Source: Homalodisca vitripennis (lineage: Eukaryota; Arthropoda; Insecta; Hemiptera; Cicadellidae). Taken from it: 64,000 nt of DNA. Position 1 is the first letter of the stretch; every line of letters starts with the position of its first letter. The stretch lies in assembly GCF_021130785.1 (NCBI RefSeq), contig NC_060212.1, forward strand, positions 145,474,501-145,538,500, read 5' to 3'. Positions 23,601 through 36,040 of this stretch are shown one piece after another. The position numbers and the translations under genes are program-made. A model generated the notes under the pieces. It did not search any database. It was not told where the DNA came from and saw nothing but the letters and a program-made list of their open reading frames with translations.

Positions 23601-25099
23601 GCAATTTGATTGGTTGCTATACTCTTGAGAAAAAACGTATTAGACACAAGATCTAGGTACGTTAAATAATATATAAAGGAATGCTCAAAATGTGCTCAAC
23701 ATTCAATTAGCAAGACGGAAATGCTTAAGATCTACGGAATGGCTTTTTAAAACACTGCAAATTTGTTTTGCGGCCGCTTTACTACCAACGGTCGAATTGC
23801 ATTAAAAATACTAAAGCAATTCGGACTACTTAAGCCATTAAAATACTTAAGTTTAATGGTTGTTTAATAAATGGTTTCCCACAATTCTTGGAACGAAGTG
23901 AAAGCCCGCAACTTTTGTCACATATGTAGAGGTTAAACCAATTCAATATCTAAGAGAACGCTTAGGCGTACTTTTATTGTTTAATTTTTTTAACAGTTTT
24001 AAAATTATATTGGTAAAAATAAAATTCTTGGCATATAGATGCGTAACTATTTAAAAGACTAAAAATAGTGTAATATACCGTATCAAGACCTTCTCAAATA
24101 TTGTATATGACTACTACCATGTTTTGCACAAAAGTTAGGATAATGACAGGGATGTCAAGTTCAAAACTTTTTATTTATTATTTCTGTGGGCGTTATTTTT
24201 CTTCTTTTTCTAAACAACTTATGATAGGACCTTTGTTCCCAAACGTTAAATGGTTATATTAAAAAAAGTTTAAGTTTACATAACAACAATGTATAATAAA
24301 TAAAATTGAATTTGACATTTTCAACTATACTAATAATGAAAAACTATAAAAGTGTGGGTAACCTTTTAGATGTCTAAATGATTTTGAAAAATACATTTAT
24401 TTATAAAATTTTGTTCTCAATTATCTCTATAAAGGTGAATAAATTCTTCCACAGTGTAAATACTATGGATAACGAAATACTGAGTTTATTTTATTTATTT
24501 TCCAATGTTATTGATCAATCCTCTACTTGCGATTGAAGGTTTCTAAATGAGTTTAATATGTGTTATTAAGATCAGAATTGTTAAATTTATTCGATCATTA
24601 TTATTACAAGGGTTTTTTTTATTATTTATAAACACAAGGAATAGAGAATTTACAATAGAACCGTTCTTTAAAAAGAAACTGTCGCTAAAACCATGACTGT
24701 GGGTAAGATACTTAAAAAACTATTTTTATCCGCTAACATAAAAAGTTAAATTCTTAATTCAGCATGTTTTTATGCTCTTATTTTAGTTCTTGTTTGAGTC
24801 ATCACACGTAATTAAAATTGCTACGTTACTTAAATGCCGCTTCGGTGTTTTAAATTTAATTTTAGTAATGTCACATTGGTTTTTTTAGTCCATTCATTTA
24901 TTAAAATTGGCCCTAAATTTGGGTAATCAATCAAAATAATTTCTAAGATAACACAAGAACAAAAATATTTGAGTAAATAAGTATTATTTAGACTTTTAAA
25001 AATGGATGATTTCATAATGCTCTAATTGAATGTATGGTATATCCATCCCAAAATTTGAAATCAATCCACAAAAGCGGTGGACAAAGGTATCGTTGTACT
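23601..25099. other. very AT-rich intergenic DNA, nothing recognised
   Basis: No gene, repeat or RNA motif is seen. Confidence 0.5.
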
Positions 25100-25860
25100 G
25101 TAACAGTAAACAATAAAAGGACTAAGAGTAGCTGTCAAGCTCAGTTACGGTAGCTGCTGTCAAGATCGTAATTACTCCGAAATGGCAGCTAAATGCGTTC
25201 TGGTCAGACTTAAATATTATCATTACCGCCGGCATCAAAAGCGGCGTTAAACCCGACGTGATGAGGAGGTCTGGAGTAAACGGACAAGAGAGATTTGTAA
25301 TTACAACTGGATGAGTTACTGCGGTCTCGGAGTCCACCGGGGTCCCGTTACAGTGTCGAGTTATGAGCACTGCAGTGCTATCGTCATTAGGTAAACAAAC
25401 TATGCATTGTCCCGGTTAATTGCTGGCCTTAATGACCGGGATCGCTCCATCAGCTCGTGCCCTCTATCACAGGCGGCACACCGGCGAGATTTGCATTATT
25501 CTTCTCTCCACAGCACAATCTCTCCGTATAAACCCTCTCGATACTGTTCACCCTTTACTCGCTTCCTTGGTCATCAAACGGATGATTGCCGGCCCTGAAC
25601 TCACGTCAGGAGGCCCACATAAGGCGCTCTGTGCGGCATGGGGCACGAGCATCCTTCCCCGCCGGGAGATAGACATATAGAGATGAGTGCGGGAGACGCA
25701 CCGCCGTTTAAGGATATCCAGGTCGGGAGACGGTGCTTGATTGACTGGGCTGATAGAGGCTCTTTGAGGCTCCTTAACCGAACCTACCGTAACAAGTAGG
25801 ACCCGGAGCTGGAGATGGTAGAGTACAACAGAGAACGTACCGTCTACTGCACAGCCTGTG
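25100..25860. other. GC-richer island with short open frames on both strands
   Basis: CpG-containing DNA with words such as GTAATTAC and TGTAATTACAAC (homeodomain-like) and GCCGGCATC. Open frames of 63-86 codons occur in three frames at once, as expected from composition. None resembles a known protein, and no splice-flanked exon stands out. Confidence 0.25.
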
Positions 25861-26849
25861 GTAGAAATCCCCGTTTTTAAGGTTAACGGCCATCTTGATT
25901 TTAGACCCTCAATTTTAAACTTCGAATACTTCGGAGACTTTATTTTTAGTCGTATAATTATGGAATATATCTCATTTTAAAGGTATAATACATTTATTTC
26001 ACAATCCTGAGAGTGCGTAATAAGGTAGAAAGCAGTAATAACTCTAAAATAAGGCATTAACCATAATTCTACGACCAAAGGTATGGGGGTATAAACAGAA
26101 ATCTTCAAGGTAGTTTCTCTATATCGTTGCCTATTTTTTGTGTATTAAAATTGTTTGTAATTTATCTCTTTCATTGTTTGTTTCTTAAAGTTGTTTTTCA
26201 TTTTGAATTTTATAAAAAAACCACCCTAACAAGGGATTGCAGAGGTAACTTGACATCACTGTCTTCTAAAGGTCATATACAAAAACTAACTTAATATACC
26301 CTCGGGTTGCAACTTGCAGTTGATTCCGTTGAGGGGTTCCAAAGACTATTCTGTCAGTCCAATCATTCAAGCACCCTCAGTTCTCTGTATACAACATGAA
26401 ATGGATGCTGCATTTCCTACAATAATGCTGTACGGAAAACTAAGTACAAATTCAATTATTTCTGTTTTGTATTTATGTTTTTATTGTTTAGCCTGTAACT
26501 TTGCAAGTGCCACATCCATGGACCTAAGTGGAGTAGAACTGAAAAACGTAGCGTATATTGTGGAATGCACCGAATTACGAGTATACTCATATAAACTGCA
26601 ACAAACATTTTTAAAATCGCCAAGTAAAATAATATCGATTGTATCATTTGTACTGCTAATTTGATTAATTTAAAATATTTTTTTATATTAAGTATTTTAA
26701 CTGTTCATTAGTTATTCAATAAAATAACTGTTAAATTTCTTGTTAAAGTAATAAATATTGGTAAAAAGAGGCATAACATTGCAAGAAAATTGAATACATA
26801 AAGCGATTATCATTAAGTGAGTGTAGTGTATTAGGTGTTCAGTGTGCAT
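25861..26849. other. AT-rich DNA with an unrecognised 116-codon open frame
   Basis: The plus-strand frame 26314-26664 contains one hydrophobic stretch (about codons 50-65) that could span a membrane. It is unlike any family I know, its apparent start is not ATG, and codon use is that of AT-rich spacer DNA. I would not call it a gene. Confidence 0.2.
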
Positions 26850-27420
26850 GAGGAGTTGTAATTGACTCTCGGAGACTGACAGTGAGGGAGTGAGGCCCTG
26901 ACGTGGCGAGAAGATCGACGCCGGAATCTGCGGTCGTGACAGCAGTTGAATGAAACTAGCAGTGCGCATGCGCGTCCCTCACAGCCTTTAATAAATTAAC
27001 CAAACACATCGACATCATCGTGAGAGCGATACCATCGCGGTCTAGTTTGGAGATCGTGACCTTTGACACAATCATAACGGTATTTTTCGCGGCCACAAAA
27101 ACGATTCATTTACAGTCGGCGCACGTTTGGTCCCATCTGGCCCTCAGACGGCCACTTGCGCCGCTGGCACCTTGCGACCTCATCAACCTGCTGCTTTGTC
27201 TTAGAACCCGGGTCGCTTTCTCGACCAGGTTCAGTTTAAGCAGGCATAAACTACGAATACGCCTGCAGTTATGTTCTCGAAAACGTCTGGAAGGAAGAAA
27301 GCAGAGCACTATATACAGAGAGAGAAGAAATATATTTCCATCAGGATCCAACAGGAGAAGAAGACAAATTAGGAACATAATAACGAAGGAAAGAAAAGGA
27401 GAGAACAAAGTTAAAAAGTG
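26850..27420. promoter_or_regulatory. CpG-containing island with perfect NRF1-type site
   Basis: TGCGCATGCGCG at 26963-26974 fits the NRF1/Ewg consensus YGCGCAYGCGCR exactly, a site typical of CpG-type promoters. The surrounding sequence is GC-rich up to about 27290. A plus-strand open frame (27020-27421, first codon not ATG) ends in an Arg/Lys-rich stretch encoded by purine-rich DNA and looks non-coding. This may be a promoter of a transcript whose exons I cannot see. Confidence 0.3.
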
Positions 27421-27639
27421 AATTATTTACGTAACTTACATAAATTATTAAACATTGAACAAAATAGTTACAGTAAGTCATTGTCGCTACACACATTTTG
27501 AGCCACGCCCACTTCTACAAGCACAGGATCGCTTGGTTGTAATCCAGACAAGCAAACGCATGCTTTATACTACCGTCAGCACATCTTTTCTTCTGTAATG
27601 GGAAATTTCACGCGGTATTCGCATGAACTATTAGAATCT

Positions 27640-28200
27640 GTACCAAACTGGTAATGGGTGGCAATCAATGTTATTACACTGACGGACTAGAAGAGGCGTG
27701 TCGTTTGTTGTTAATGTCAAAGACAGATGGAATAAAGACGAGTGTATGAAATGAACGGGGGTGGCTGGAAACTCCACCGATGATCGGACTATTATTGAAG
27801 ATTTATTGTTGTACACTTTAACACTCATCAATATAAATGAGCGTGGAAGACGAGTACGAGTACGAGTACGAGGACGTGACTATCGACACCGATCACAGAC
27901 CCGGGATCATCAACCCGATCTGGGACTTTACGAGGAGCTTGCCAGTGGGCCCGGACCGTCCGTTATTGAAACCATCGCGGTTTTTGCGACCATAAACCGA
28001 TACTTTGTAAAGGATGGGTAATTAAGTGTCTTCTTGTAGAGGCATAAATTACGAAGAGGGTTAACCTAGATTGGCGTACAATGTGCGGTCTACCTGTGAG
28101 ACGGGGCTGAATCACCAATGAGACCGCAAAAAACCGGCCTACATCAAACACCGTCCCAGTTACACTACACGGTCCCTCGCAGCCCTAAACTGGATTTGTT
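27640..28200. other. GC-richer island containing a short ORF
   Basis: This is a CpG-containing block with a (GAGTAC)n-like run at 27852-27872 and a GCGGTTTTTGCGACCATAAA segment at about 27977-27996. Two plus-strand frames are open across it. The ATG-initiated one is listed separately. Confidence 0.3.
27837..27995 (+). CDS. candidate short ORF, acidic/tyrosine-rich N terminus (52 codons)
   Basis: It starts at an ATG in the context ATATAAATGA and ends at TAA 27993-27995. After Met-Ser-Val comes an acidic run in which Glu and Tyr alternate (codons 4-13), then a mixed Asp/Pro/Arg-rich stretch ending in RFLRP. GC at third positions is high for this window, as expected for a real exon. Against it, a second frame is also open across the same bases, the GAGTAC repeat could arise by slippage, and no homolog comes to mind. 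It could be a first exon, a small peptide gene, or chance. Confidence 0.22.
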   Translation: MSVEDEYEYEYEDVTIDTDHRPGIINPIWDFTRSLPVGPDRPLLKPSRFLRP

Positions 28201-29329
28201 TGCGTCACTGGAGTGAAGTTTTAATAATTAATTTCTACGTCATTGTATAGAACGAATGATTATAAAATCTTTCAGCATACGTCGTGCGTTGTAAAATAGA
28301 TTAGAGGTAAACTAAGTTTCAGAAACACTTTTTTGCAGTCAGTAGGTTTAAACAATGCTGGGGGATGTCGTAAATTTTAATGTAAAAGACAATTTTAAAC
28401 ATATTGTATATATTTTTTATTTGTTTGTTCTAAATTTACGAAGTGTTTGTTTCTAAAATTTGTTTTGACTTTACAAAACAGATTTTCTTAACTCCTTAGC
28501 TTTCGGTTAATTGAGAGGAGATGAAATATCATTATTAGTAGACGTAAATAAATGGCGTCGCTGATGTTCAATGCGAAATTTCAAGCATATAGCTCATTTC
28601 AATAATGACAGATAGCAAAGAAGTTTTTACAACCCCCGGTAAACAAAAGAATAAATGTGTCAGACTCTTGAGCAGATATATGTCTTGAAACAGTGCTTCA
28701 GCTTTATTTCCGTACAAGGGACACTACGTTCCATTATGGTACATGTCACTACATGCTACATGATATTTGGCTGAGCGTTAGCAAATACTTTTACATTGGT
28801 TTTATTGGTAACCATTATGGCAACGAGACAGTAACAGAATATAACTTTGTAAACAGTAAGAGATTACAACACGTGAGATATTAACACATGTAGCTTAACT
28901 ATACCAACACAACCAAATGTATTTTATATGACTTTCTATGTAGACTTTTATTATTTAAATACTAAAATGAAACTCAATGTAAAGAACAAATATGTAAATC
29001 TATCATATGTCAAGATATCTTGAGAAATATTTCATCTGTTTACTTCAAATTTTCCATGAAACTTAATTTCTGCACAGACAAGAAAGAGTTATATGATGCT
29101 GCATGTCCAACCAGAACATTTGATTGAACGTCGTTGAAGGCTACGACTCAGTAGGTCTATAAATAGCTGTACTATGGTGTAACGTAATAAACCATTGACT
29201 AAATAAAACTGACATATGATTGTAATATTTGTGGGAAATTTAATACTGAAAAATTGCACCGCCCTTTCCAAAATCAGGGTGAGAACGTTTTCCAAGGTCT
29301 CTAAGAAATAGGGCAAGCCTTCACCTGCG
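28201..29329. other. AT-rich intergenic DNA, nothing recognised
   Basis: There are only short chance open frames and no motif or repeat that I can name. Confidence 0.5.
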
Positions 29330-29720
29330 GAAGGGTTGTTTGATGACTTTATAGGATCTAGGTATTTTGGCAAAAAGTGGCGGAACTCCCAGTTCCCAGA
29401 CTGTTGACCGGGCGATGATCGGCGGTTCTCAGGGGGTGAGAGAGGGTCGCATCTGCCTCTGCCTCAGGATGTTTGTGTGTTTCCGCGTCCGCAGAATCCC
29501 ACGACGCGGTGATGAGGAGCGGAGAAGTGTTGGGAGAAGACGGGACAGGTGGGGTGGGAATGTACCTGCTCTAGTAGTGGGATAGTGGGAACCTCTTGCC
29601 CATTGTTAGATATCCTTGCACCCCATTCACACTGTGCGATACACGTATCTGCCTCCATTCCCAGGCCGAGTTCTAGAACAGAGCCAGAGCCCATGATCAC
29701 CCCACTCTCTTCCCGCGCAA
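29330..29720. other. GC-richer island
   Basis: This is a G-rich plus strand (GGGTGAGAGAGGGTCGC and similar) with overlapping open frames on both strands. No protein similarity is recognised. It may be regulatory. Confidence 0.2.
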
Positions 29721-30289
29721 TTCAATATATAGGGCTACTGAAACTGCAGTTAGAACCCTAAGTTCTATTTTCAATCGGGCATTATTTAGTTTTTCAATTT
29801 GCGTATGTTAAATTATTGAGATTCTTCAAATGTATGTGCATTTTTACATTGTAATTGAAAAGACGAATTTAAATTGTAATTGAAATTAAAGTCGGTTACG
29901 AGTGCAAATTTTTATATTTCGATAATTATAAATACTTAAATAAATTAAGCCTTGTGAATTCTATAATATTTCTTCCTAACTTTCAAAACGGTTATTTTAT
30001 ATTATATACTTGTAAATAATTAAACATTATACAATTTTTAGCACTAAGGTGAAGTTACAATTTTGCACTTCACAAAAACCACAATTATTAAATAACTCGG
30101 TAAAATATGGAAATTCGAGAATGCTTTTGTTTTTTGAATTTGTAAAAAACACAAATGTCTCATGAATGTTTTTTTAATGATTCTTACAGTTGTAAATGAA
30201 TTCGAGTCCATACAATCTAAGAATTGATTCTTATAACGTAAAACTCTCCCTCTGTAAAACACAAATATTGTTTATTTTTCCTTATGTAT

Positions 30290-30620
30290 TTTACCCGCGC
30301 AGCTAAATCAGTTGGGGTTGCCAGACAGGCGTCCATAATTAAAAAAGAAAATCGGAGTCGCTGTCTTCCTCTTTGACCGGCGTTAATATACCCGCCGTCT
30401 ATAAATTAATAAACTGTTTCCATCGGCCAACACTAAAGTATAATTTATTACACCAGCGGCCATAACCGGGTAAGTTACGAGTTTCCCGCCATTGTGCCAG
30501 AACATGTGTTTACGATTCGGCCCCAAAATCTTGGTCAAACGCGATTTATTGGGCAGGGACGCCCACAACAATGGAAATTTGACGGGGCGACGCGCCGTTC
30601 ATTTGCTGGGGACACGTACT
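30290..30620. promoter_or_regulatory. candidate enhancer-like island
   Basis: A CpG-containing block is packed with short words known as developmental factor sites: CCATAATTAAA (about 30333, homeodomain), GCGATTTATTGGG (about 30541, Cdx/AbdB-like TTTATTG), ACAATGG (30568-30574, SOX) and TTAATATACCC. It has no long reading frame. The clustering in otherwise AT-rich DNA resembles conserved insect enhancers, but conservation cannot be tested here. Confidence 0.28.
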
Positions 30621-32159
30621 TGGATCAATTATTTTTAACTGATTGGTAGCTGTAAATGATGCAAAGTTCATAAATAACATTGCCTGGGTAGATATAATTT
30701 TCGTTGTTAACTCCTTTTGTATATTAATTTAGAAAGAGTACAGTCTGCAGCTTAAATAGCTAAAACAAGATTAATAACTTAAACAGAACCCTAATGATAG
30801 AAAATATTGTTCATGTTAGAATAAGAAATTCCCTGTGCACCTTTTCTGACTTTCTTCGTGAGCTGATCTGCAAAACCCGGTTACTCCAAGTCAGATTTGG
30901 ACTATGGGTGTGATCTATAAGCCTATTATCTCCCTGTGCCCCCCATACTTGCTCCTTGGATGAAATAGAACTTTGTGAAGGTGTAAAAGTCACCATTGCG
31001 TAATGGAGACATTAGAACACTAAAAATTGAATGTAAGCATCTTTAACAGATCTACAGACTCAACGTGTATTTCCGTGGTTCGGAATCCACGTAAAAGTGT
31101 ATGTACATCTCCTATGTTTGCCATTAACCATTGAGGTTTTAAAATAACCCATCAAAAACTGATAAAGAGTAATCTCATGTTTCCTTTGTGCCCATAAAAA
31201 TTTAATATTTAAACATTCAATTTGAGAACCCTTCATTTTTTATTTTTTAGTCCAGGTTGTTCTAGTGTGATGTGAGCTTAGGGACATACTTGTGTGAATC
31301 TAGTAAAAACTATGGTTAAAAGGGAAGAGGTGATGGCAGATTACTCTTTTGTAAGCCTAAGACCAATTTTGAAATTTGAAAATTAGAAAAAAAAATTGAA
31401 AATGGCATTGCACATATATGAGCACTTCTCATTCGAGTGAATTATATTTCAGACGCCAATGTTGAGTGTGCTTTGCTTCCCGACCAAGAAAATATACGTA
31501 CATACACATATATGAGAAACCGACTTGTATGGGAAAAAAACAAATAATTTGGGTTTTATAACAGTGTTTAAGTTAATAGTAAAAGTTAGTTAGTAACATT
31601 GTCTTTTATATCTTATACTTAATACTAAAAAAAAAACTTAATTGTCTTAAGTGGATATTTTCCACTTACTCTGTGTTCAATGTTGTGTTATCAAGTTGAC
31701 TCTATGCATGCACACTGTAAACAAAGTGAAAATAGTGGTGTAATTGTTTAAACTTATCGTTGTGCTACCATAAAACAGTATTTACACAAAACAGTTAATT
31801 ACATTTAACAGCTTATTTCAATACTTTGCAACTTTAAAGACCAAGAAGGGATTTTTCACTACTTTAAAGACCAGTGAGGCGTAGTCCGGAGAGGTTTTCG
31901 AAATAAGAATAGGCCTATATTCATCCTAGGGACCCTAAAAATGTCCATTTATAATTTCAGTACAATCGGTTGAATGAACAGGGATATAACTATCAAGCAT
32001 CACTTTACTTTAGCAAGTCCATGAACATGAACATTCACAAGTTAGATCGGTTCTCGTGTACGCTTGCAACCTTGAGGACTAAGTTGCGAAATTAGTGCAA
32101 GAAGTTGCGAAATTCAATACGCAGGAGAGAAACTGTTAGTCCATTGCCATTGAATCCAG
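30621..32159. other. AT-rich intergenic DNA with small direct repeats
   Basis: ACTTTAAAGACCA occurs at about 31831 and again at about 31860, and AGTTGCGAAATT occurs at about 32082 and 32103. A CGTGG/CCACG hairpin lies at about 31072-31092. None forms a recognised element. Confidence 0.35.
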
Positions 32160-32620
32160 CGATGAAAGCAAACAAACCCCACTCCAGGGTGGAATGAAAC
32201 CCCAATTTTTCTCACCGGGCTTCAGTAAGTACACTCGAGAACAACGGTGATTGCCGGTATCACAGCCAGGTGCCGCTACCGCTTTGTTCGCACAGGAAGT
32301 CAACAACGACATCAGCTTTGTTCCAGCCTCAAGTTGACATTAAGTTAGCAACCCCCGAACCGGAAGCTGCTCGTTGAGCCCGATACTTCCGGTCGATAGC
32401 CGCCACTGCCTTGTCATTACACGCCGACTCGCGCTGTACCGCTCTATTACAGGCATTACACTTGTTATCGCGCTAAACCGTTGTTAGACCTGAAACCCCT
32501 AATTTAGACCCACTGTTTAGTTGACACTATTGACACGGGATAACTATCAACAGCGCAAATGGCCGCCGGATAGGCGATTTGCATACATAATTCATCGTTA
32601 TTCCTCTAATATATGGATTC
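32160..32620. promoter_or_regulatory. candidate enhancer-like island with POU octamer
   Basis: This is a GC-richer block with ATTTGCAT at 32577-32584, a perfect POU-domain octamer, followed by ACATAATTCATCG. Nearby are AAATGGCCGCC (YY1/Pho-like), GATAACTATCAA and several GCCGCC words. There is no coding frame. It is a reasonable candidate for a regulatory element. Confidence 0.28.
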
Positions 32621-33086
32621 AACCGGTTTACAGCCTGTTAACAAAACTAGCATGCTTAATTATTGTTCTGTGCCATTATCTGCAAATTGTTAATAATTTT
32701 ATTTGTATTATTTTCGTTTATAATATTTCAAGTGTAAAACGAAAAAAGGACTAGGATTAATATAAAATATCCTTTCCGGCACTTCAAAAAATAAGATAAT
32801 TTTAAAAACAGCTAGACCATCAGTTGTGCAAAAATTATAAGGTTACAAAAGTTTGTTAAATAAGTATGAAATTATAACAAACAATATTTTGGTCCGTAAA
32901 ATCCTTTAGAAACATCTACGCAGGTATAAACATCCCCCATATTAATACTGTTTTCAACATGTCATACCTATTTTTAGACTGTTACAATTGTTTCCACGTT
33001 AATGCTGATATACTGTTTTATGTAAAAATAATTAAAATCATTATGATATACAGAAAAGTCACAAGAATAAAAATAGCTGTAAATGA

Positions 33087-34071
33087 CTCAAGAGTAGGCT
33101 TGCCAGATTTTCTGAATGCTCAACCGGGACAAAAAAGGGGGGGGGCTGGGGGGTTCGCCCATCAGAAGAGCCTGGGGTCTGGAAAAATATAGATATATGC
33201 AGGTAAATTAGTAACAAGTAAATTAGACATTATATTATAATTTATAAATGAAAATGAATAAATTTTATTCTCGTTTACATGGCAAAAGACAAAAACACAT
33301 TAAAACAAGTTTAAGATTAAGATTTTAGATTTTGCTTGTATTTTTCGTCATTTTCAGCACTTCTTTCTTGCTTTTTATTTTGGTGTAAAATTCTTCACAG
33401 CTGAGGCCAACGTTAATTTTACAAGTCATCAAGCCTTTTACCGTTGACTCTTTCATCAAACCACGATCATCAGTCAAGACATTGTACATCAAGGAGAACA
33501 CCCTTTCAACCGGTGCTGATGTCCCCGGTATGCAGAACACGTACTCCATAATTTTAAATAGGTTGTTTGCTGTTATATGGTTTTCTTTAAAGTGAGAAAA
33601 CAACCTCAGCCATTTCTCTTCACTTGGAATACTCTTATCACTTAGAGCTTCTTTCTCTGTCCACTTCTCCCAGATGGATGGAAAATAGTCTTTGGCAAGA
33701 ACAACTTCCTCAAACAAAAAGTCAACGTTCACTTTTAGATCGCCATGATTAGGAAGACTTCCATTGATAAGTTCAGCGGAACGTTCAACATTTTCCCATG
33801 AAAGAACATTTTGTGTGGCCAGATTTACCCAGGAAAATTTCTCAGCGTGTCCAAAGCTATTCTCCCAAAGGTTCAAATATGCGATGCATCTGTCATAAAA
33901 TCCATCAAATTCTTGTTTAATTTGAATGCGATCTTATGTACAAGAGCCTAGGATAGGATCAAATTTCAATTAATCCGGGACGCGTAGTGAACCGGCCGGG
34001 ACACCGGGATCGTAATTCAAAACCGGGACTGTCCCGGTCAAACCAGGACGTCTGGCAAGCCTACTCAAGAG
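33087..34071 (-). mobile_element. hAT-family DNA transposon, internally deleted, with 8-bp target duplication
   Basis: The element proper is 33095-34063. It is flanked by a perfect direct 8-bp repeat CTCAAGAG (33087-33094 and 34064-34071), the size typical of hAT insertions. Its ends match inversely over TAGGCTTGCCAGA, with a less exact inner part that includes ACCGGGACA. It encodes only the C-terminal part of a hAT transposase, so it is a short non-autonomous derivative. The intact duplication indicates a comparatively young or well-kept insertion. Confidence 0.9.
33325..33934 (-). pseudogene. hAT transposase C-terminal remnant (dimerisation domain)
   Basis: The minus-strand frame is open from about 33934, after an in-frame TAA, to the stop at 33325-33327, roughly 200 codons. 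It has no ATG of its own at the start. The C-terminal part contains the hAT dimerisation signature: a leucine-rich LFKIMEYVFCIPGTSAPVER segment (minus strand, about 33571-33512) followed by VFSLM and LTDDRG. The DNA-binding BED finger and the first catalytic Asp region are missing. It cannot transpose by itself. A domesticated use is possible but nothing supports it. Confidence 0.85.
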
Positions 34072-36040
34072 GTATGTTCACTCTTAAACGTTTCATAGGC
34101 TAAGAAAAATCTTAAGCTTTTGGTATCTTGAACGGTCACAATCTTTAAACATTAAGATATATTGAATAGTATGCTAGAAAAACATTTAAAACTGTTTAGC
34201 CTACGGTTTCTTTAAAACGTTGTTTTATCTTGTTATAATTAATAACTAAGAAAAACAACCATTGTACACAACATTTGAAAAACCATTGAGATTCGATAAC
34301 GACTATCCAGATTTGTTAATTTCCCAAACCCAATTGTGCCTCAATCATAAATGGTGGCAGTTATTGTGTTCATAAGCTTGCGTTATACTCAGTGCCCGTT
34401 CTAATTTACACTCACGAAGGGTGGTTTTAGTTTGAAAGCCATAATCAGAGACAGTATTTTCCACAGCAAAATGTTGCAGTGAAATTTGTTGCAATAGATA
34501 TATTTTACAAAACATCTATGTCAATTAAAAACTTATCTTCACTGCTTTAAAATATGATTTCCAAGCATTAAAGTTACTAATTAAATTGGTAAGTCTATAA
34601 TATAGACTTTACAATTCTATGCAAATAATCCATACTGATTATTTATACGTTGTTGAATCGCTCGTCAAAGGAAGTTAAAGGAAATCGTAGTGACAAATTT
34701 CGATGTACCATATTAACATTGTGTTCACACTGCTGTATAATAAGTAAAGCCTCTAAACTAACACTAAGGGTGAACCAAAATCAAATTAAGGGTTACATTA
34801 TTCTTTGCATTTTTAATACTGAATATCGTTTAAAAACACTGCCTATTAGGGGTTGCACTAGTGAATTTGTTTTTTACACTTTTATTTCAGTCTCATAAGT
34901 AAAATGTTAAACTCAAACAGTTTTACAACCTAATTTTAATCGTAGAATCAAGTTACATCATTTTTAAAGATATGAATGCGTTCAAACGCTAATAGTTTTT
35001 CCGATATTGTATTTGGAAGCAAAAAATGAAACGTTTTAAGCATTTCAACGTTTAAATACTAAAAATGTATACGTTTTTATCAAACTAAAAAGCTTTTGTG
35101 TTTTTAATACATTTAAAATGAGAAATCTCCTATAACTTTAAGTTAAACAAACGACCAAAAATAACGGCGTAAAACTTTTTGACATTGTTCTTATTGGGGT
35201 AAAGTTCATACTTACAGCCGGCTAGTAATGGGGTATTATTATGGGTTTATGCGTTTTAATTACCTTGTTATTGTCAGTTATCTACGCAGTCAAGTTCTAA
35301 AATGTAGTTTTTGTTGTAAATACTATACTGGAAAGTGCTGGATGTTTCTAAAAGTACAGGGTAAATTAGCTATTCCAGATTTGTAAATAAGCTCTATCAC
35401 TTTACGAAGCGTGCAAGAGTAAAACATTTTACAACCCTCTATAATGAAATAACACACATCAAAACATATTCTTCTGTAAATACTAATGGTGGTTAAACAT
35501 GAAAAATGTTGTTCTCTTATTTTTTTTTAATCTAAAATTTTATAATTCCTTCCCAGTCTCTTAAACCTATTTTTGAGCATATTGCAGTTCAGGCTGGTTA
35601 ATTGTTTATATCTTTAAGCTGGTAATATGTTACTAAGTAAGACTAAAATGAATGGGAAATAACGAAACGAATGCCTTAATATGAATTTCAAAAGGGTGTT
35701 ATTACCTACAGTAAGTGTGCATGATAATAATTATAACACTGGATCAATTTTATCACTCGTCGTTTTCTATAATTCACTTTTTACACACTAGAAATAAAAA
35801 TGTCCCTTCAAAGGGACAAATACTACATTTTAACTCTGGACAGAACAATGTATTTTTGTTTCCCTCTTAATTTTCTTGCATGTACATAACTGAACCATGT
35901 AAAAGTGTTTGATATTTTCGTTTGTAAATTTGTTTTTGTGATTTTATTTAACTTATCGATCACATATTGTTGGAATCTGTTTTTGAAGTATTTAACGTAT
36001 AACGTATATTCTATATTGAGGATTTTTTTCTAAGGAACCA
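34072..36040. other. AT-rich intergenic DNA, nothing recognised
   Basis: There are many stops in all frames and no named repeat. Confidence 0.5.

Noticed and set aside
25407..25680. Two overlapping plus-strand frames in a GC-rich block
   Set aside because: No family resemblance; simultaneous openness fits base composition.
27020..27421. 133-codon plus-strand frame as an Arg/Lys-rich protein gene
   Set aside because: The basic C-terminal part is a purine-rich run, the first codon is not ATG, and an opposite-strand frame of 100 codons is equally open.
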